Source of the DNA: Synechococcales cyanobacterium GL140_1_metabinner_5_sub
GTDB taxonomy: Bacteria > Cyanobacteriota > Cyanobacteriia > Cyanobacteriales > Chamaesiphonaceae
Assembly: GCA_025359065.1 (NCBI GenBank)
Contig: JANYHM010000028.1
Span: 36,400 to 100,399, forward strand
Reading direction: 5' to 3'
Length of the DNA stretch: 64,000 nucleotides
The translations under genes and the position numbers were made by a program. Numbering within the stretch: position 1 is the stretch's first letter; every line of letters starts with the position of its first letter. Below are positions 8,980 to 18,437 of this stretch, piece after piece. The notes under the pieces are model-generated. The model did no database searches and was not told the origin of the DNA. It saw only the letters and a list, made by a program, of their open reading frames with translations.

Positions 8980-11340
8980 CTAAGGCATTATCGATATCGG
9001 GGATTTTTCTGAATCAGAGAATCCTCCGAGATGTGTTGCCCCGATCGAACGCAATAATTCCACCGGCACCTGCCAAAAATATTGCTCCACAAATAAATCT
9101 TCAGACACCCCAGCCAAGAATTCTTGCACCTCCTGAATATTTTCTAATTCTGCGCCGGTTAAAAGTTCTGCATCCAGCAACTTTACCTGAAACTCTTGGC
9201 GAATAGGAATCATTGTCACCTCAAACCCGATCGCATCTAAGCAATCTAAACCATTTCTGGTCGATCGAGCTGTTACTCCTAACTTACTTTGCAAATCTTT
9301 CAGAGCCAAAGATTGACCATTACGGGCAAGGAATTTGGCGATACCTATAAGTCTCTGAAGAATCTCTAAAGATTCTCTGGTTTGGGGAGCCGGATAATTG
9401 AGGGCTAATTTTTGATGATGGATAGTCGCGGCCTCATATTCCAACAGCAGCTCATCCCAACTGCGTGGACATTGATGAATCCAGCGGATGTCAGCTAGTA
9501 AGGGGATATTTTCTAGAGAGAGACCCGATCGGAAGTCCAAGATTTCTGGCTGAGGATTAGTTCTATTAATAGCAACCGTGGGTCTGAGATCTATAATTCG
9601 AGCCTCATAGCGTTTTTTATAGCTATTAAAATCCAGCTCTACCAAAGCATCACAGGGAACTGTGGGAACTTCTTCGACCTTTTTGCCCCACCAGACGGCG
9701 GTACAGCTACCAGTTGCATCGATCATTTGCACATCGGTTTTTAGGTAGCGGATGGTTTTACCCTGTAAATCTTTAATGTTGCGATTAATCGGATTTTCTA
9801 ACCGACAGTTGGTCACTAATAATTTGGGGACAGGATTGCCCATCCCACAGGGTTCTAGTAACCGTAGCTCATCAAATAAATCTTTATCCAGTTCAGCAAT
9901 AGTTACCACTAAATCGATTTGCACTGTAGGAGCTGGTAAATCTCCCACTGCTTGGCGCAACTGTCGATCGATTCCCTCAGCAAACATCGGCAAATCGGCG
10001 GCTAACAAACTGAGTCCAGCAGCAAAAGGATGACCACCAAAGCCTTTCAATAAATGAGCCTGAGATTTGACTAATTGATATAGATCGATGTTTTGAGTCG
10101 ATCGGGCGGAACCTCTGGCTAAGACTGGGCTATCGGGATCAGTGGGGGCATTGTTCAACAAAATAGTTGGTCTGCCATATTCCTGAGCAATCTGACCAGC
10201 GACGAGTCCCAAGACTCCTCCTGGCCAATTGGGGTCAGCTAAAACGATCGTGCCAGTGGTAGAAAGATCCAGGCTTTGGACGCGCTGTTGGACAGCAGCT
10301 ACTACTTCTTTTTGCACTTCTTTGCGGCGGGCATTGGCTTGCTCTGTTTTGATGGCCAGCTCATCACAAAGTTTTGGATCTTTGCTGGTTAGCAGATCTA
10401 CTCCAAATCGAGCATCGCCATAAATGCGGCTAATGGCGTTGATCCGGGGAGCAATGCCAAAGGAAATATCCATGGGTCGATCGCCGGTTTTACGACAGAG
10501 TTCTAATAATTTAGCTACTCCAGGTCGATAGCCTGGAAGATCGGGGTTTTTGGTACTTTGTTGTTGGAGTCTGGCGATGCCAATTTGGGCGAGATAGCGA
10601 CATTCGCCACTAAGCTGCACCAGGTCGGCTACTAAACCAATGGCCACCAAATCTAGGAGGTATTCGATCGGTTGATTGGGCACATCTGGTAGGGCTGTGT
10701 ACAAAGCTTCGATGAGCTTGTAGGCTACTGCCACTCCTGAGAGATGGTAAAGGGGATGATTGGTATCTAAGTAGCGAGGATTGATGATAGCGACGACGGC
10801 GGGACGCTTTGGGGGTAGAGTGTGATGGTCGGTAACGATGGTATCGATGCCGATCGATTGAGCGTAAGCAATCTCTGTTTCGTTGGTGCTGCCGGTGTCG
10901 CAGGTAATGATCAGTTTTACGCCCTGCTGTTGCAGTCGATCAAGGCCGGGAATGTTCAGGCCATGAGATTCGGTAAGTCGATCGGGAATGTAGTAAATGA
11001 GATTTTCGGGTAAAAAGAACTGACGTAAGCCGTCCCACAAAACGCTGGTGGCGGTGATACCGTCGGCATCGAAGTCGCCCCAAATAGCGATCGGAGTTTT
11101 TTCTTTGCGGGCAAGAAGTAAACGTTCGATCGCCAATTCCATCTCTTGGCCAAAGGCAGCGGCAGCCGTTGGCTGATAGGCTGAATACTGTAGGTAGCTG
11201 AGCAAATCATTTTCTGGGATTTGTCGTTGCCAGAGCAGCTTGCTAAGATAACGTCCATCAATGTGAGGAAATAATGCACGAACCTGCTGTTGGTAAGCTG
11301 TAGGTGGTGCTTCAAAATGAGGAAGTTTGAATTCAGCCAT
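8980..11340 (-). CDS. recJ: Single-stranded-DNA-specific exonuclease RecJ
   Basis: The 786-residue protein is a DHH-superfamily phosphoesterase. Motif I is WGDFDADGITATS (Asp89 and Asp91), the DHH motif is in VTDHHTLPP near residue 170, and the DHHA1 domain has GFGGHPFAAGLSL. RecJ degrades single-stranded DNA 5' to 3' in recombination, base-excision and mismatch repair. It is longer than the ~577-residue Escherichia coli protein. The C-terminal extension of about 200 residues, with a winged-helix-like stretch (LKDLQSKLGVTARSTRNGLD), is commonly seen in cyanobacterial versions. The gene diverges from the cobalamin riboswitch gene and converges on the GH57 gene. Confidence 0.93.
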   Translation of the reverse strand: MAEFKLPHFEAPPTAYQQQVRALFPHIDGRYLSKLLWQRQIPENDLLSYLQYSAYQPTAAAAFGQEMELAIERLLLARKEKTPIAIWGDFDADGITATSVLWDGLRQFFLPENLIYYIPDRLTESHGLNIPGLDRLQQQGVKLIITCDTGSTNETEIAYAQSIGIDTIVTDHHTLPPKRPAVVAIINPRYLDTNHPLYHLSGVAVAYKLIEALYTALPDVPNQPIEYLLDLVAIGLVADLVQLSGECRYLAQIGIARLQQQSTKNPDLPGYRPGVAKLLELCRKTGDRPMDISFGIAPRINAISRIYGDARFGVDLLTSKDPKLCDELAIKTEQANARRKEVQKEVVAAVQQRVQSLDLSTTGTIVLADPNWPGGVLGLVAGQIAQEYGRPTILLNNAPTDPDSPVLARGSARSTQNIDLYQLVKSQAHLLKGFGGHPFAAGLSLLAADLPMFAEGIDRQLRQAVGDLPAPTVQIDLVVTIAELDKDLFDELRLLEPCGMGNPVPKLLVTNCRLENPINRNIKDLQGKTIRYLKTDVQMIDATGSCTAVWWGKKVEEVPTVPCDALVELDFNSYKKRYEARIIDLRPTVAINRTNPQPEILDFRSGLSLENIPLLADIRWIHQCPRSWDELLLEYEAATIHHQKLALNYPAPQTRESLEILQRLIGIAKFLARNGQSLALKDLQSKLGVTARSTRNGLDCLDAIGFEVTMIPIRQEFQVKLLDAELLTGAELENIQEVQEFLAGVSEDLFVEQYFWQVPVELLRSIGATHLGGFSDSEKSPISIMP

Positions 11341-11582
11341 TAGTGATGACTCCCTTGATGCAATTGAAAAAGGTTGGAGTGAGTGTTGATTACCTCATAG
11401 TAACGTCATTACCTGCCGATCAATTATCTTAATGTTATTTATTCTGATTTTCTTTTGACTATCATCTGAATCATAGTTTGAGCCTCAATTAATTTTAACG
11501 TCAGTTCAAATTTGAAGTGCAATGCCCAGGAGTCTTCCTCAAAGGGACTCATAAGCTATCATCCCAAACATGCTAGTATTGA

Positions 11583-11735
11583 GAACGAATTTCGGTTCTG
11601 ATGGGGATTCAGCCATCAGAGGAAAGGGGGAAAGCTTGGTGAAAATCCAACACTGTCCCGCAACTGTAAGAAGCTTGCTTCAAGTCAGAATGCCCGCCGA
11701 TCGCTCGCTTGCACCACAGGCGAGTATTGCTCAAA
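11583..11735 (+). promoter_or_regulatory. Cobalamin (adenosylcobalamin-type) riboswitch
   Basis: The leader has the conserved boxes of the B12 riboswitch in order. GGAAAGGGGGAAAGC lies at 11621, TTGGTGAAAATCC at 11635-11650, and CTGTCCCGCAACTGTAA at 11653-11669. The B12 box AGTCAGAATGCCCGCC spans 11683-11698. A following stem (CTCGC...GCGAG, about 11704-11724) carries CACCA in its loop, which could pair with TGGTG in the earlier loop as in the known kissing interaction. The expression platform before the ATG at 11768 is short. B12 binding normally switches expression off. The outer boundaries are approximate. Confidence 0.93.
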
Positions 11736-11767
11736 CCTATAATCTGCGTGGTACAGATAGGAAAATA

Positions 11768-12154
11768 ATGAAAGATAAGCATACTATTTTTGTCTGCGAA
11801 ACCTGCGCCGGAGTCTGGAAAGACAGTCGCCAAGTAGGCAACAGCGGTGGCTACTTGCTGCTGTCAGAATTGGCCGAGAAAGCTATTGACTGGCCATTGG
11901 CTGAAGAATTTGAGATTGAAGGCGTAAAGTGCATGGGAGCCTGTAATCGCCCTTGTGCCATCGCCTTTGGTGCCCCAAATAAATCTACTTACCTCTTTGG
12001 TGACTTGAATCATAGCGAGTCTCTCTCTGATCTATCTGCCGATGTTTTAACTTGTGCAGCAATGTACCACCAAGATCCTGATGGTTCAATGCCTTGGTCT
12101 GCTCGTCCCGAACGGTTGAAGAAAGGATTGATTGGTCGAGTGCCAAGCTGTTAA
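11768..12154 (+). CDS. DUF1636 predicted metal-binding protein, B12-regulated
   Basis: The 128-residue protein has a thioredoxin-like-ferredoxin cysteine layout. CETC (Cys10, Cys13) comes near the start, and CMGACNRPC (Cys55, Cys59, Cys63) in the middle. This is the DUF1636 / COG5469 family, whose biochemical role is not established. The longer in-frame reading from 11570 runs straight through the riboswitch and is an artefact; the ATG at 11768 follows it. Riboswitch control suggests a role in cobalt handling or cobalamin metabolism, or a B12-sparing function. No other cobalamin genes are in the window. uvrC begins 59 bp downstream. Confidence 0.85.
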   Translation: MKDKHTIFVCETCAGVWKDSRQVGNSGGYLLLSELAEKAIDWPLAEEFEIEGVKCMGACNRPCAIAFGAPNKSTYLFGDLNHSESLSDLSADVLTCAAMYHQDPDGSMPWSARPERLKKGLIGRVPSC

Positions 12155-12213
12155 GCAGGAATGAAGCTAATGTGCCAAGATGTTGCAAGGAACAGCATCG
12201 GCACATTCAGTCC

Positions 12214-14076
12214 ATGAGCAGCACCCTTCTTAGCCAACCCGAAAAACTTGAAACCCGTCTTAAAGAAATTCCACCAGAGCCTGGGGTTTACTTTATGCGA
12301 GATGATCGCGACCATATTTTGTACATTGGGAAATCCAAAAAGCTGCGATCGAGAGTTCGATCCTACTTTCGGGAAGCTCAAGATCTGTCGCCACGTATTG
12401 CTTTGATGGTGCGACAGGTAGTAGAAATTGAATTTATTGTCACCGATACTGAAGCAGAGGCATTGGCTCTAGAGGCTAATCTGATTAAGCTCCATCAACC
12501 TCATTTCAATGTTTTACTCAAAGATGACAAAAAATATCCTTATGTGGTAATTACCTGGTCTCAGGACTATCCTCGAATTTTTATCACCAGAAATCGGCGA
12601 CTGGGTAAAGGGCGAGATAAATACTACGGGCCTTACACCGACTCCCGATTGTTGCGGGATACATTGAACCTGGTACGCCGCATATTCCCCATGCGTCAGC
12701 GACCGCAGCCACTGCACAAAGATCGACCCTGCTTGAACTACGATATTGGTCGCTGTCCAGGGGTTTGTCAGCAAAAAATTACTCCTGAGGAATACCACAA
12801 GACGATCGAAAAAATTGCTATGGTTTTTCAGGGGCGAGGCAGTGAACTGATCAGCACTCTCACTAAGCAAATGGAGCAAGCTGCTGAGAACCTAGAATTT
12901 GAGAGCGCAGCGGCCTTGCGCGATCGGATTACCGGACTCGGCTCTCTTACCGCTGGTCAAAAAGTTTCGTTGCCAGATGACACTGTTAGCCGCGATGCGG
13001 TAGCCTTGGCTGCCGGTGATAAAACCGCCAGCATTCAGCTCTTCCAGATCAGAGCGGGGAAACTAGTAGGCAGACTGGGTTTTATTGCTGACGTACCCGA
13101 AAATCATACTGACGTGGATCTGGGGATGATCTTGCAGCGGGTGTTAGAAGAACATTATCAATACGCCGATCCAGTGGAGATCCCCCCAGAAATCCTAGTC
13201 CAGCATCCTTTGCCAGACAGCGATATTTTGGCCACCTATTTGAGCGAAAAACGCGGGCGTAAAGTGGCGATCGATGCCCCTCAGCGTCAAGTCAAAGCTG
13301 AGACGATCGAGATGGTCGCTCGGAACGCTGAGTTTGAGCTAGCCCGCATCACCAAGCAAACCGAACGAGAAGCCGCCAGTCTCCAAGACCTAGCCGAAAT
13401 CTTAGATCTACCAGAACTGCCTCGGCGGGTAGAATGCTATGATATTTCCCATATTCAAGGTTCTGATGCGGTAGGTTCGCAAGTGGTCTTTATTGATGGC
13501 TTGCCCGCCAAACAATATTATCGCCACTACAAAATCAAGAATCCTGATATTCATATTGGTCGCTCTGATGACTTTGCCAGTCATGCTGAAGTTATTGGTC
13601 GTCGATTTCGCAGGTATAACGGCGGTGTGAACCTAGATGACAGCGACTTGCCGAATGTAGTCATCATTGATGGCGGCAAAGGTCAGCTATCTGCGGTAGT
13701 TAAAGTATTAAGCGAAATGAACTTGATGGAGCATCTCTGCGTGGTGAGTTTAGCTAAACAGCACGAAGAAATATTCCTTCCTGGCGAAAGCACTGCTTTG
13801 CCAACCGAGCCAGAACAGCCCGGAGTACAGCTTGTTCGTCGCCTGCGCGACGAGTCTCACCGTTTTGCTTTGAACTTCCATCGGCAGCAGCGCAGTAAAC
13901 GCATGACCAGATCTTACCTAGATGAGATTCCTGGATTGGGTGCGCACAAGCAAAAACAGCTCATGTCCCACTTCCACTCGATCGACTACATTCGGGCTGC
14001 GGACTTGGACGCACTACAAAAAGTTCCGGGTGTGGGTGAAAACCTCGCCAAATCTATCTATAATTACTTTCACTAA
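12214..14076 (+). CDS. uvrC: Excinuclease ABC subunit C
   Basis: The 620-residue protein starts at the ATG at 12214. A longer frame from 12094 overlaps the previous gene and lacks family support. The GIY-YIG nuclease domain ([26 protein letters not shown]) comes first, and a UVR motif lies near residues 205-240. The RNase H-like 5' nuclease has [19 protein letters not shown], and a helix-hairpin-helix tail ends in [16 protein letters not shown]. UvrC makes the two incisions flanking damaged DNA after loading by UvrB. The conserved [13 protein letters not shown] motif near residue 170 holds cysteines common to the family. Confidence 0.96.
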   Translation: MSSTLLSQPEKLETRLKEIPPEPGVYFMRDDRDHILYIGKSKKLRSRVRSYFREAQDLSPRIALMVRQVVEIEFIVTDTEAEALALEANLIKLHQPHFNVLLKDDKKYPYVVITWSQDYPRIFITRNRRLGKGRDKYYGPYTDSRLLRDTLNLVRRIFPMRQRPQPLHKDRPCLNYDIGRCPGVCQQKITPEEYHKTIEKIAMVFQGRGSELISTLTKQMEQAAENLEFESAAALRDRITGLGSLTAGQKVSLPDDTVSRDAVALAAGDKTASIQLFQIRAGKLVGRLGFIADVPENHTDVDLGMILQRVLEEHYQYADPVEIPPEILVQHPLPDSDILATYLSEKRGRKVAIDAPQRQVKAETIEMVARNAEFELARITKQTEREAASLQDLAEILDLPELPRRVECYDISHIQGSDAVGSQVVFIDGLPAKQYYRHYKIKNPDIHIGRSDDFASHAEVIGRRFRRYNGGVNLDDSDLPNVVIIDGGKGQLSAVVKVLSEMNLMEHLCVVSLAKQHEEIFLPGESTALPTEPEQPGVQLVRRLRDESHRFALNFHRQQRSKRMTRSYLDEIPGLGAHKQKQLMSHFHSIDYIRAADLDALQKVPGVGENLAKSIYNYFH

Positions 14077-14153
14077 TATAAAATAGCCGATAAACCGACA
14101 TTAAGCTAAAATTAAATAGTCACTACCAGAGGCTGATGATCCTCTAAAAATCT

Positions 14154-15251
14154 ATGCAAGGCTATTCCGCAATGTTGGCAGTCATTGTCAGCACCAATAT
14201 CGCAATCACTTCCCAGATGGGTTCAGCTTTGGCCAGCAATGTGCTTCAGCAAAACCAAGCAATCGCAGCAAAACCGGCTAGACCTGTAGTATCAGATGCT
14301 GATAAATTGATAGCTTCTGCTACTGACAAAATTGAAAAAGGCAAATATAGAGAGGCTTTATCTGACTTAGACAAGGCGATTACCCTAGATCCAGAGTCTG
14401 CTCGCGCTTACAACAGTCGGGGAATTTTGAAGGATGAAAAACTAGAAGACGCTCCCGGAGCACAAGCTGACTTAAATCAGGCGATCGAGCTGGCTCCCAA
14501 GTATGCGGAGGCTTACAACAGCCGTGCCAATCTCAAAAAGAACCGCCTGGATGATACTACAGGTGCTTTAGCTGATTATACCAAGGCAGTTTTGTACTCT
14601 CCTAAGTACTCGTTGGCCTACTATAACCGGGCGAATTTGCGTAAAAGCAAGTTCAACGACTTTAAAGGAGCCTTGGCTGACTATACCAAAGCCGTGGAAG
14701 CTAATCCGCAATATGCTTTGGCCTACAACAATCGCGGCATTCTAAAATACGAAAAGCTCAATGACTCCAAGGGAGCTTTAGCCGATTATACTCAAGCCAT
14801 CAGAGTCAATCCTAAATACTCTTTGGCTTATTACAACCGAGCACTATTGAAATCTTCAGAGAAAATCAACAATATCACTGGTGCTTTAGCGGACTACAAC
14901 CGGGCGATCGAACTCAAGCCTGATTATGCTTTGGCTTACTTCAACCGAGCAAGTTTAAAAGATGAAAAGCTCAATGACCCCAAGGGTGCAGATGCTGATT
15001 ATACCTCCACTATTAAGCTCACGCCGCAAGATGCCGACTCTTATTACAACCGAGCAGTGTTGCGCCAGAACAAGCTCAAAAACAAGACCGGAGCAATCAG
15101 CGATTTTCGATTGGCCGCAAAGCTATATCGAGAGCAATCTAAGGAACAAGATTTGCAAGAAACTCTGGAGCGCCTGCAAAAACTTGGTGCCACTGAAAAA
15201 GGTTCAGCCCCTCTGATTCCGATCAAGACCCCTAAAAAACGCAATTCCTAA
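14154..15251 (+). CDS. Exported TPR-repeat protein
   Basis: The 365-residue protein has a hydrophobic N-terminus (AMLAVIVSTNIAITSQMGSALA) likely to be a signal peptide. About seven tetratricopeptide units follow, each built on a pattern such as ALADYTKAVEANPQYALAYNNRG. An unusual spacer, typified by LKDEKLNDPKG, gives the repeats a period near 36-37 residues instead of the canonical 34, as in Sel1-like or lengthened TPR arrays. TPR arrays bind partner proteins or peptides. The tail is basic (KTPKKRNS). No specific partner can be read from the sequence, and the gene stands alone between uvrC and typA. Confidence 0.75.
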   Translation: MQGYSAMLAVIVSTNIAITSQMGSALASNVLQQNQAIAAKPARPVVSDADKLIASATDKIEKGKYREALSDLDKAITLDPESARAYNSRGILKDEKLEDAPGAQADLNQAIELAPKYAEAYNSRANLKKNRLDDTTGALADYTKAVLYSPKYSLAYYNRANLRKSKFNDFKGALADYTKAVEANPQYALAYNNRGILKYEKLNDSKGALADYTQAIRVNPKYSLAYYNRALLKSSEKINNITGALADYNRAIELKPDYALAYFNRASLKDEKLNDPKGADADYTSTIKLTPQDADSYYNRAVLRQNKLKNKTGAISDFRLAAKLYREQSKEQDLQETLERLQKLGATEKGSAPLIPIKTPKKRNS

Positions 15252-15272
15252 AAATTGTTTGGAAATTTTAAC

Positions 15273-15358
15273 TCACAATTTTACCCCGGGCATTTTTCTC
15301 TGGAAAGAAGCTTAATCGCCATCTGCGCCGAATGGAAGCGCATGGGGTAGAATTGTGA
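15273..15358. repeat. Long inverted repeat between TPR gene and typA
   Basis: A 15-base arm at 15273-15287 (TCACAATTTTACCCC) is repeated inverted at 15344-15358 with one G-U compatible change. The 56-base loop contains a smaller TGCGC/GCGCA hairpin. It could end transcription of the TPR gene or form an mRNA leader structure for typA. Confidence 0.6.
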
Positions 15359-15385
15359 AGTCTTGTTTACAATTTGGCAACCACC

Positions 15386-15433
15386 TTTGGTGCAAGCGAA
15401 GCCATCATCTTTGGTGAAAGCGAAGCTATCAAC
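15386..15433 (+). repeat. Two tandem 24-bp units upstream of typA
   Basis: The unit TTTGGTG(C/A)AAGCGAAGC(C/T)ATCA is present twice head to tail (15386-15409 and 15410-15433) with three differences by eye. It sits 100-150 bp before the typA start codon, where it may be a duplicated regulatory site or simple slippage product. Confidence 0.55.
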
Positions 15434-15533
15434 ACTGCTAGAGTGCGCTCTTACCTTGTGGCGCGCCATTGTAACTTTGCTGGCCAGCGCCACACAAGCA
15501 AAACTTCACATACTGAGTTTTTTCTCTATTTTT

Positions 15534-17327
15534 ATGACGATTCCCATCCGTAACGTAGCCATTATCGCCCACGTAGACCACGGTAAAACGACCCTTGTCG
15601 ATGCGCTGCTCAAACAGTCCGGCATCTTCCGCGAAGGTGAAGATGTGCCTACCTGCGTGATGGACTCCAACGACATTGAGCGAGAACGTGGTATTACCAT
15701 CCTTTCTAAGAATACCGCCGTTCGATATAAAGACACTTTGATTAATATTATCGATACCCCCGGACACGCCGACTTCGGCGGCGAAGTAGAGCGGGTATTG
15801 GGCATGGTAGACGGCTGTATTTTGATCGTGGATGCCAACGAAGGCCCCATGCCTCAAACTCGCTTCGTGCTAACTAAAGCCTTGGCTAAAGGTCTGCGCC
15901 CGATCGTGGTAGTTAATAAAATAGATCGGCCTTCCGCTGAACCTAACGCCGCGATCGACAAAGTGTTTGATCTGTTTATCGAACTAGGTGCAGATGATGA
16001 CCAGTGCGACTTCCCTCAACTTTTTGCCTCTGGGATCTCGGGCTTTGCTAAAGACAAGCTAGAGGAAGAGAGCACCACCATGGAGCCGCTCTTTAATGCG
16101 ATTTTGCGCCATGTGCCACCTCCAGTGGGCAACCCAGACAAGCCTCTACAGCTCCAAGTCACCACGATCGACTACTCCGATTATTTGGGTCGAATCATCA
16201 TTGGTAAAGTCCACAATGGCACCATCAAAATGGGTCAGCAGGCAGTACTACTCCGCGATGACGGCTCAGTTTTGAAGGGCAAAATCAGTAAGTTGATGGG
16301 CTTTGAAGGTTTGAAACGGATTGACATTGAGTCTGCTACAGCCGGTAACATTATTGCCGTAGCTGGGTTTGCTGATGCCAACATCGGAGAAACCATCGCT
16401 TGCCCAGATGAGCCATCGGCATTGCCCATGATCAAAGTAGATGAACCTACTTTGCAAATGACTTTCTGTGTAAACGACTCACCCTTTGCTGGTCAAGAAG
16501 GCAAGCTAGTAACATCTCGCCAGGTACGCGATCGGCTATTTAAAGAGCTAGATACTAACGTAGCTCTCAGAGTAGAAGAAACCGATTCACCTGATAGGCT
16601 GGCTGTGTCTGGCCGGGGTGAATTGCACTTAGGCATTTTGATTGAAACCATGCGCCGGGAAGGATATGAGTTCCAAGTATCTCAGCCGCAGGTAATTTAC
16701 CGCGAAATCAACGGCCAAAAATGTGAGCCTTACGAGCTATTAGCTTTAGACGTGCCCGAAGAGGCCGTAGGCGGTTGCGTAGAGCGTCTTGGTCAACGTA
16801 AAGCCGAAATGCAAAACATGATGGCTTCCAACGGTCGATCAATCTTGGAATTTGTGGTGCCAGCTCGGGGATTGATTGGATTTAGAGGCGAGTTTATGCG
16901 CGCTACTAGAGGCGATGGAATTATGAACCACAGCTTCTTAGAATACCGTCCAACATGTGGCGATATTACTGCTCGTCGTAACGGCGTGCTGATTTCTTTT
17001 GAAGAAGGCGTAGCCACTTATTACTCGCTGCAAGGCGCAGAAGATCGCGGTACCTTCTTTATTGGTCCCGGCACCAAGGTTTATAAAGGCATGATCATTG
17101 GCGAAAACAACCGTGGTCAAGACATGGAGCTAAACATCTGTAAGAGCAAGCAATTGACTAACCACCGGGCATCTGGTGGAGAAGAATTGGTGCAGCTACA
17201 GACTCCGATCGATATGAATCTAGAGCGCGCTTTGGAATACATCGGTCCTGATGAAATGGTGGAAGTCACCCCTGAATCGATTCGTCTGCGCAAGCTGGCG
17301 AAGAAACCAGTAGGCGGCAGACGCTAG
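15534..17327 (+). CDS. typA: Translational GTPase TypA/BipA
   Basis: The 597-residue protein begins [20 protein letters not shown], containing the G1 loop. G2/G3 follow as RGITI and [11 protein letters not shown], and G4 is NKID. The EF-G-like domains and the BipA-specific C-terminal domain ([19 protein letters not shown]) are complete. The reading frame extends upstream to 15363, but those residues are not part of the family and the ATG at 15534 matches exactly. TypA binds ribosomes and helps assembly and growth under stress, notably at low temperature. In cyanobacteria it is reported to support stress tolerance. Confidence 0.96.
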   Translation: MTIPIRNVAIIAHVDHGKTTLVDALLKQSGIFREGEDVPTCVMDSNDIERERGITILSKNTAVRYKDTLINIIDTPGHADFGGEVERVLGMVDGCILIVDANEGPMPQTRFVLTKALAKGLRPIVVVNKIDRPSAEPNAAIDKVFDLFIELGADDDQCDFPQLFASGISGFAKDKLEEESTTMEPLFNAILRHVPPPVGNPDKPLQLQVTTIDYSDYLGRIIIGKVHNGTIKMGQQAVLLRDDGSVLKGKISKLMGFEGLKRIDIESATAGNIIAVAGFADANIGETIACPDEPSALPMIKVDEPTLQMTFCVNDSPFAGQEGKLVTSRQVRDRLFKELDTNVALRVEETDSPDRLAVSGRGELHLGILIETMRREGYEFQVSQPQVIYREINGQKCEPYELLALDVPEEAVGGCVERLGQRKAEMQNMMASNGRSILEFVVPARGLIGFRGEFMRATRGDGIMNHSFLEYRPTCGDITARRNGVLISFEEGVATYYSLQGAEDRGTFFIGPGTKVYKGMIIGENNRGQDMELNICKSKQLTNHRASGGEELVQLQTPIDMNLERALEYIGPDEMVEVTPESIRLRKLAKKPVGGRR

Positions 17328-17371
17328 GTTCGCTGCCACCCACCGAGTTCCCTGTGAATTCTGAAAATACT

Positions 17372-17444
17372 GATAATGCGAGGTTTACCCCGCCCATCTC
17401 ACAAATAATCGCGTGGGGTGAGCGGAATGGAACCCCGCATTGTC
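17372..17444. terminator. Large imperfect hairpin after typA
   Basis: GATAATGCGAGGTTT (17372-17386) pairs with GAACCCCGCATTGTC (17430-17444), allowing two G-U pairs and one mismatch. Inside, CCCATCTCAC faces GTGGGGTGAG. There is no clean T-run, so it may be a non-canonical terminator or a mobile palindromic repeat. Confidence 0.45.
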
Positions 17445-17522
17445 GTTTGTAAATAAACAATAAATCGACCTTCTTCCTAGCAGCTCGGAGCTTTAGACTA
17501 AAGAAAAAAGAGATCGTGAAAT

Positions 17523-18296
17523 ATGCTGTCAACCACCAACATCGGCTCTACTGAGACGTTAGCTGCCAACATTGATCGACTGATCACCATTCAAGCTCAA
17601 GCCTGTCAACAGACTGTCCAAGAAATATTGTCTCCGATCTTAGCCGAAGCTGAAGCAGCACAGGCATCTCTTTTTCAGAGGATTGTGACCGATCGGCTGC
17701 AAGATGAAGGCACTTCCGGTCTACCGAATCATCATCCTTTGCACTGGTTTCAATCTCAGCTAGAGTTTCACCCCCAAGGAATCTTAGAATACTCTAGTTT
17801 AGAATCAGCTCAAGCTGGTTTTAAAGAAATTCTGGATCAGCTTAAGCCTCAAATTTTATCGCTTATCGAAAAACAGCAAACTCAAGTATCAGAGTACTTC
17901 GATCGAGAAGTTTTGGCACTTCAGCAGTCTCTCCAGAATGCTCTGACCTCTCAACTGCAATCTAGACCGATTGTGATCAGTGAGTATATTAACAGTTTTG
18001 TCAATCTACCTCGACTTAAAATGCGATCAGTTGATCGGTTTCGTTATACCCTTGATGGCAAGCGCTGGGAGTCACCTTCTTTAATTGTTGAAACTCAAAA
18101 AAACACTGGTACGTGGTATTTACTTGGGCTAGATAAAAAAAATCGTCCTTGTTATCAAATATCAACCACTGCTGTTGCTGGAATGGTGGACGAATCTGTG
18201 GCAAGGGCTTTTAGACATATGCGAGAGCAGATTTCAGATTGTATTGCACCAGGGCTACAGGATGGAATTAATCGACTGTTAGTAGACATCACATAA
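17523..18296 (+). CDS. Hypothetical soluble protein, 257 aa
   Basis: I do not recognise this family. The 257-residue protein has no signal peptide or membrane segment. Residues 1-150 are rich in glutamine and leucine with helical heptad character (QSLQNALTSQLQSRPIVISEY), while the second half has a compact aromatic stretch (GTWYLLGLDKKNRPCYQIS). It ends with an amphipathic C-terminal helix. The frame is well supported by length and by a strong terminator-like hairpin just after the stop. A role cannot be proposed; the gene lies alone between typA and a membrane protein gene on the same strand. Confidence 0.6.
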   Translation: MLSTTNIGSTETLAANIDRLITIQAQACQQTVQEILSPILAEAEAAQASLFQRIVTDRLQDEGTSGLPNHHPLHWFQSQLEFHPQGILEYSSLESAQAGFKEILDQLKPQILSLIEKQQTQVSEYFDREVLALQQSLQNALTSQLQSRPIVISEYINSFVNLPRLKMRSVDRFRYTLDGKRWESPSLIVETQKNTGTWYLLGLDKKNRPCYQISTTAVAGMVDESVARAFRHMREQISDCIAPGLQDGINRLLVDIT

Positions 18297-18347
18297 TAGA
18301 CAAAATTACTAGTGGGGGTGCTTTTTCTAGTATCAAGTTTCGTTAAC

Positions 18348-18373
18348 AAATTGCCTATTTGGCAATTTTTTTT
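18348..18373 (+). terminator. Intrinsic terminator
   Basis: AAATTGCC pairs with GGCAATTT across a five-base loop (TATTT), followed directly by a run of T residues. It lies 50 bp after the stop of the 257-residue protein gene. Confidence 0.85.
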
Positions 18374-18437
18374 GTTCATCTATCTAACTAAGTGGGAACA
18401 CTGAAGGCAATCGGAACTTTATGTAAGGAAGTCTGCC

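Noticed and set aside
11570..11767. N-terminal extension of the DUF1636 protein
   Set aside because: These codons lie inside the cobalamin riboswitch; the extension is an accident of an open frame.
15363..15533. N-terminal extension of TypA
   Set aside because: TypA begins exactly at [20 protein letters not shown]; the extra part has no family match and covers the tandem repeats.
15438..15857. 139-codon minus-strand frame over the typA start
   Set aside because: Antisense to strongly conserved G-domain codons of typA; no support of its own.
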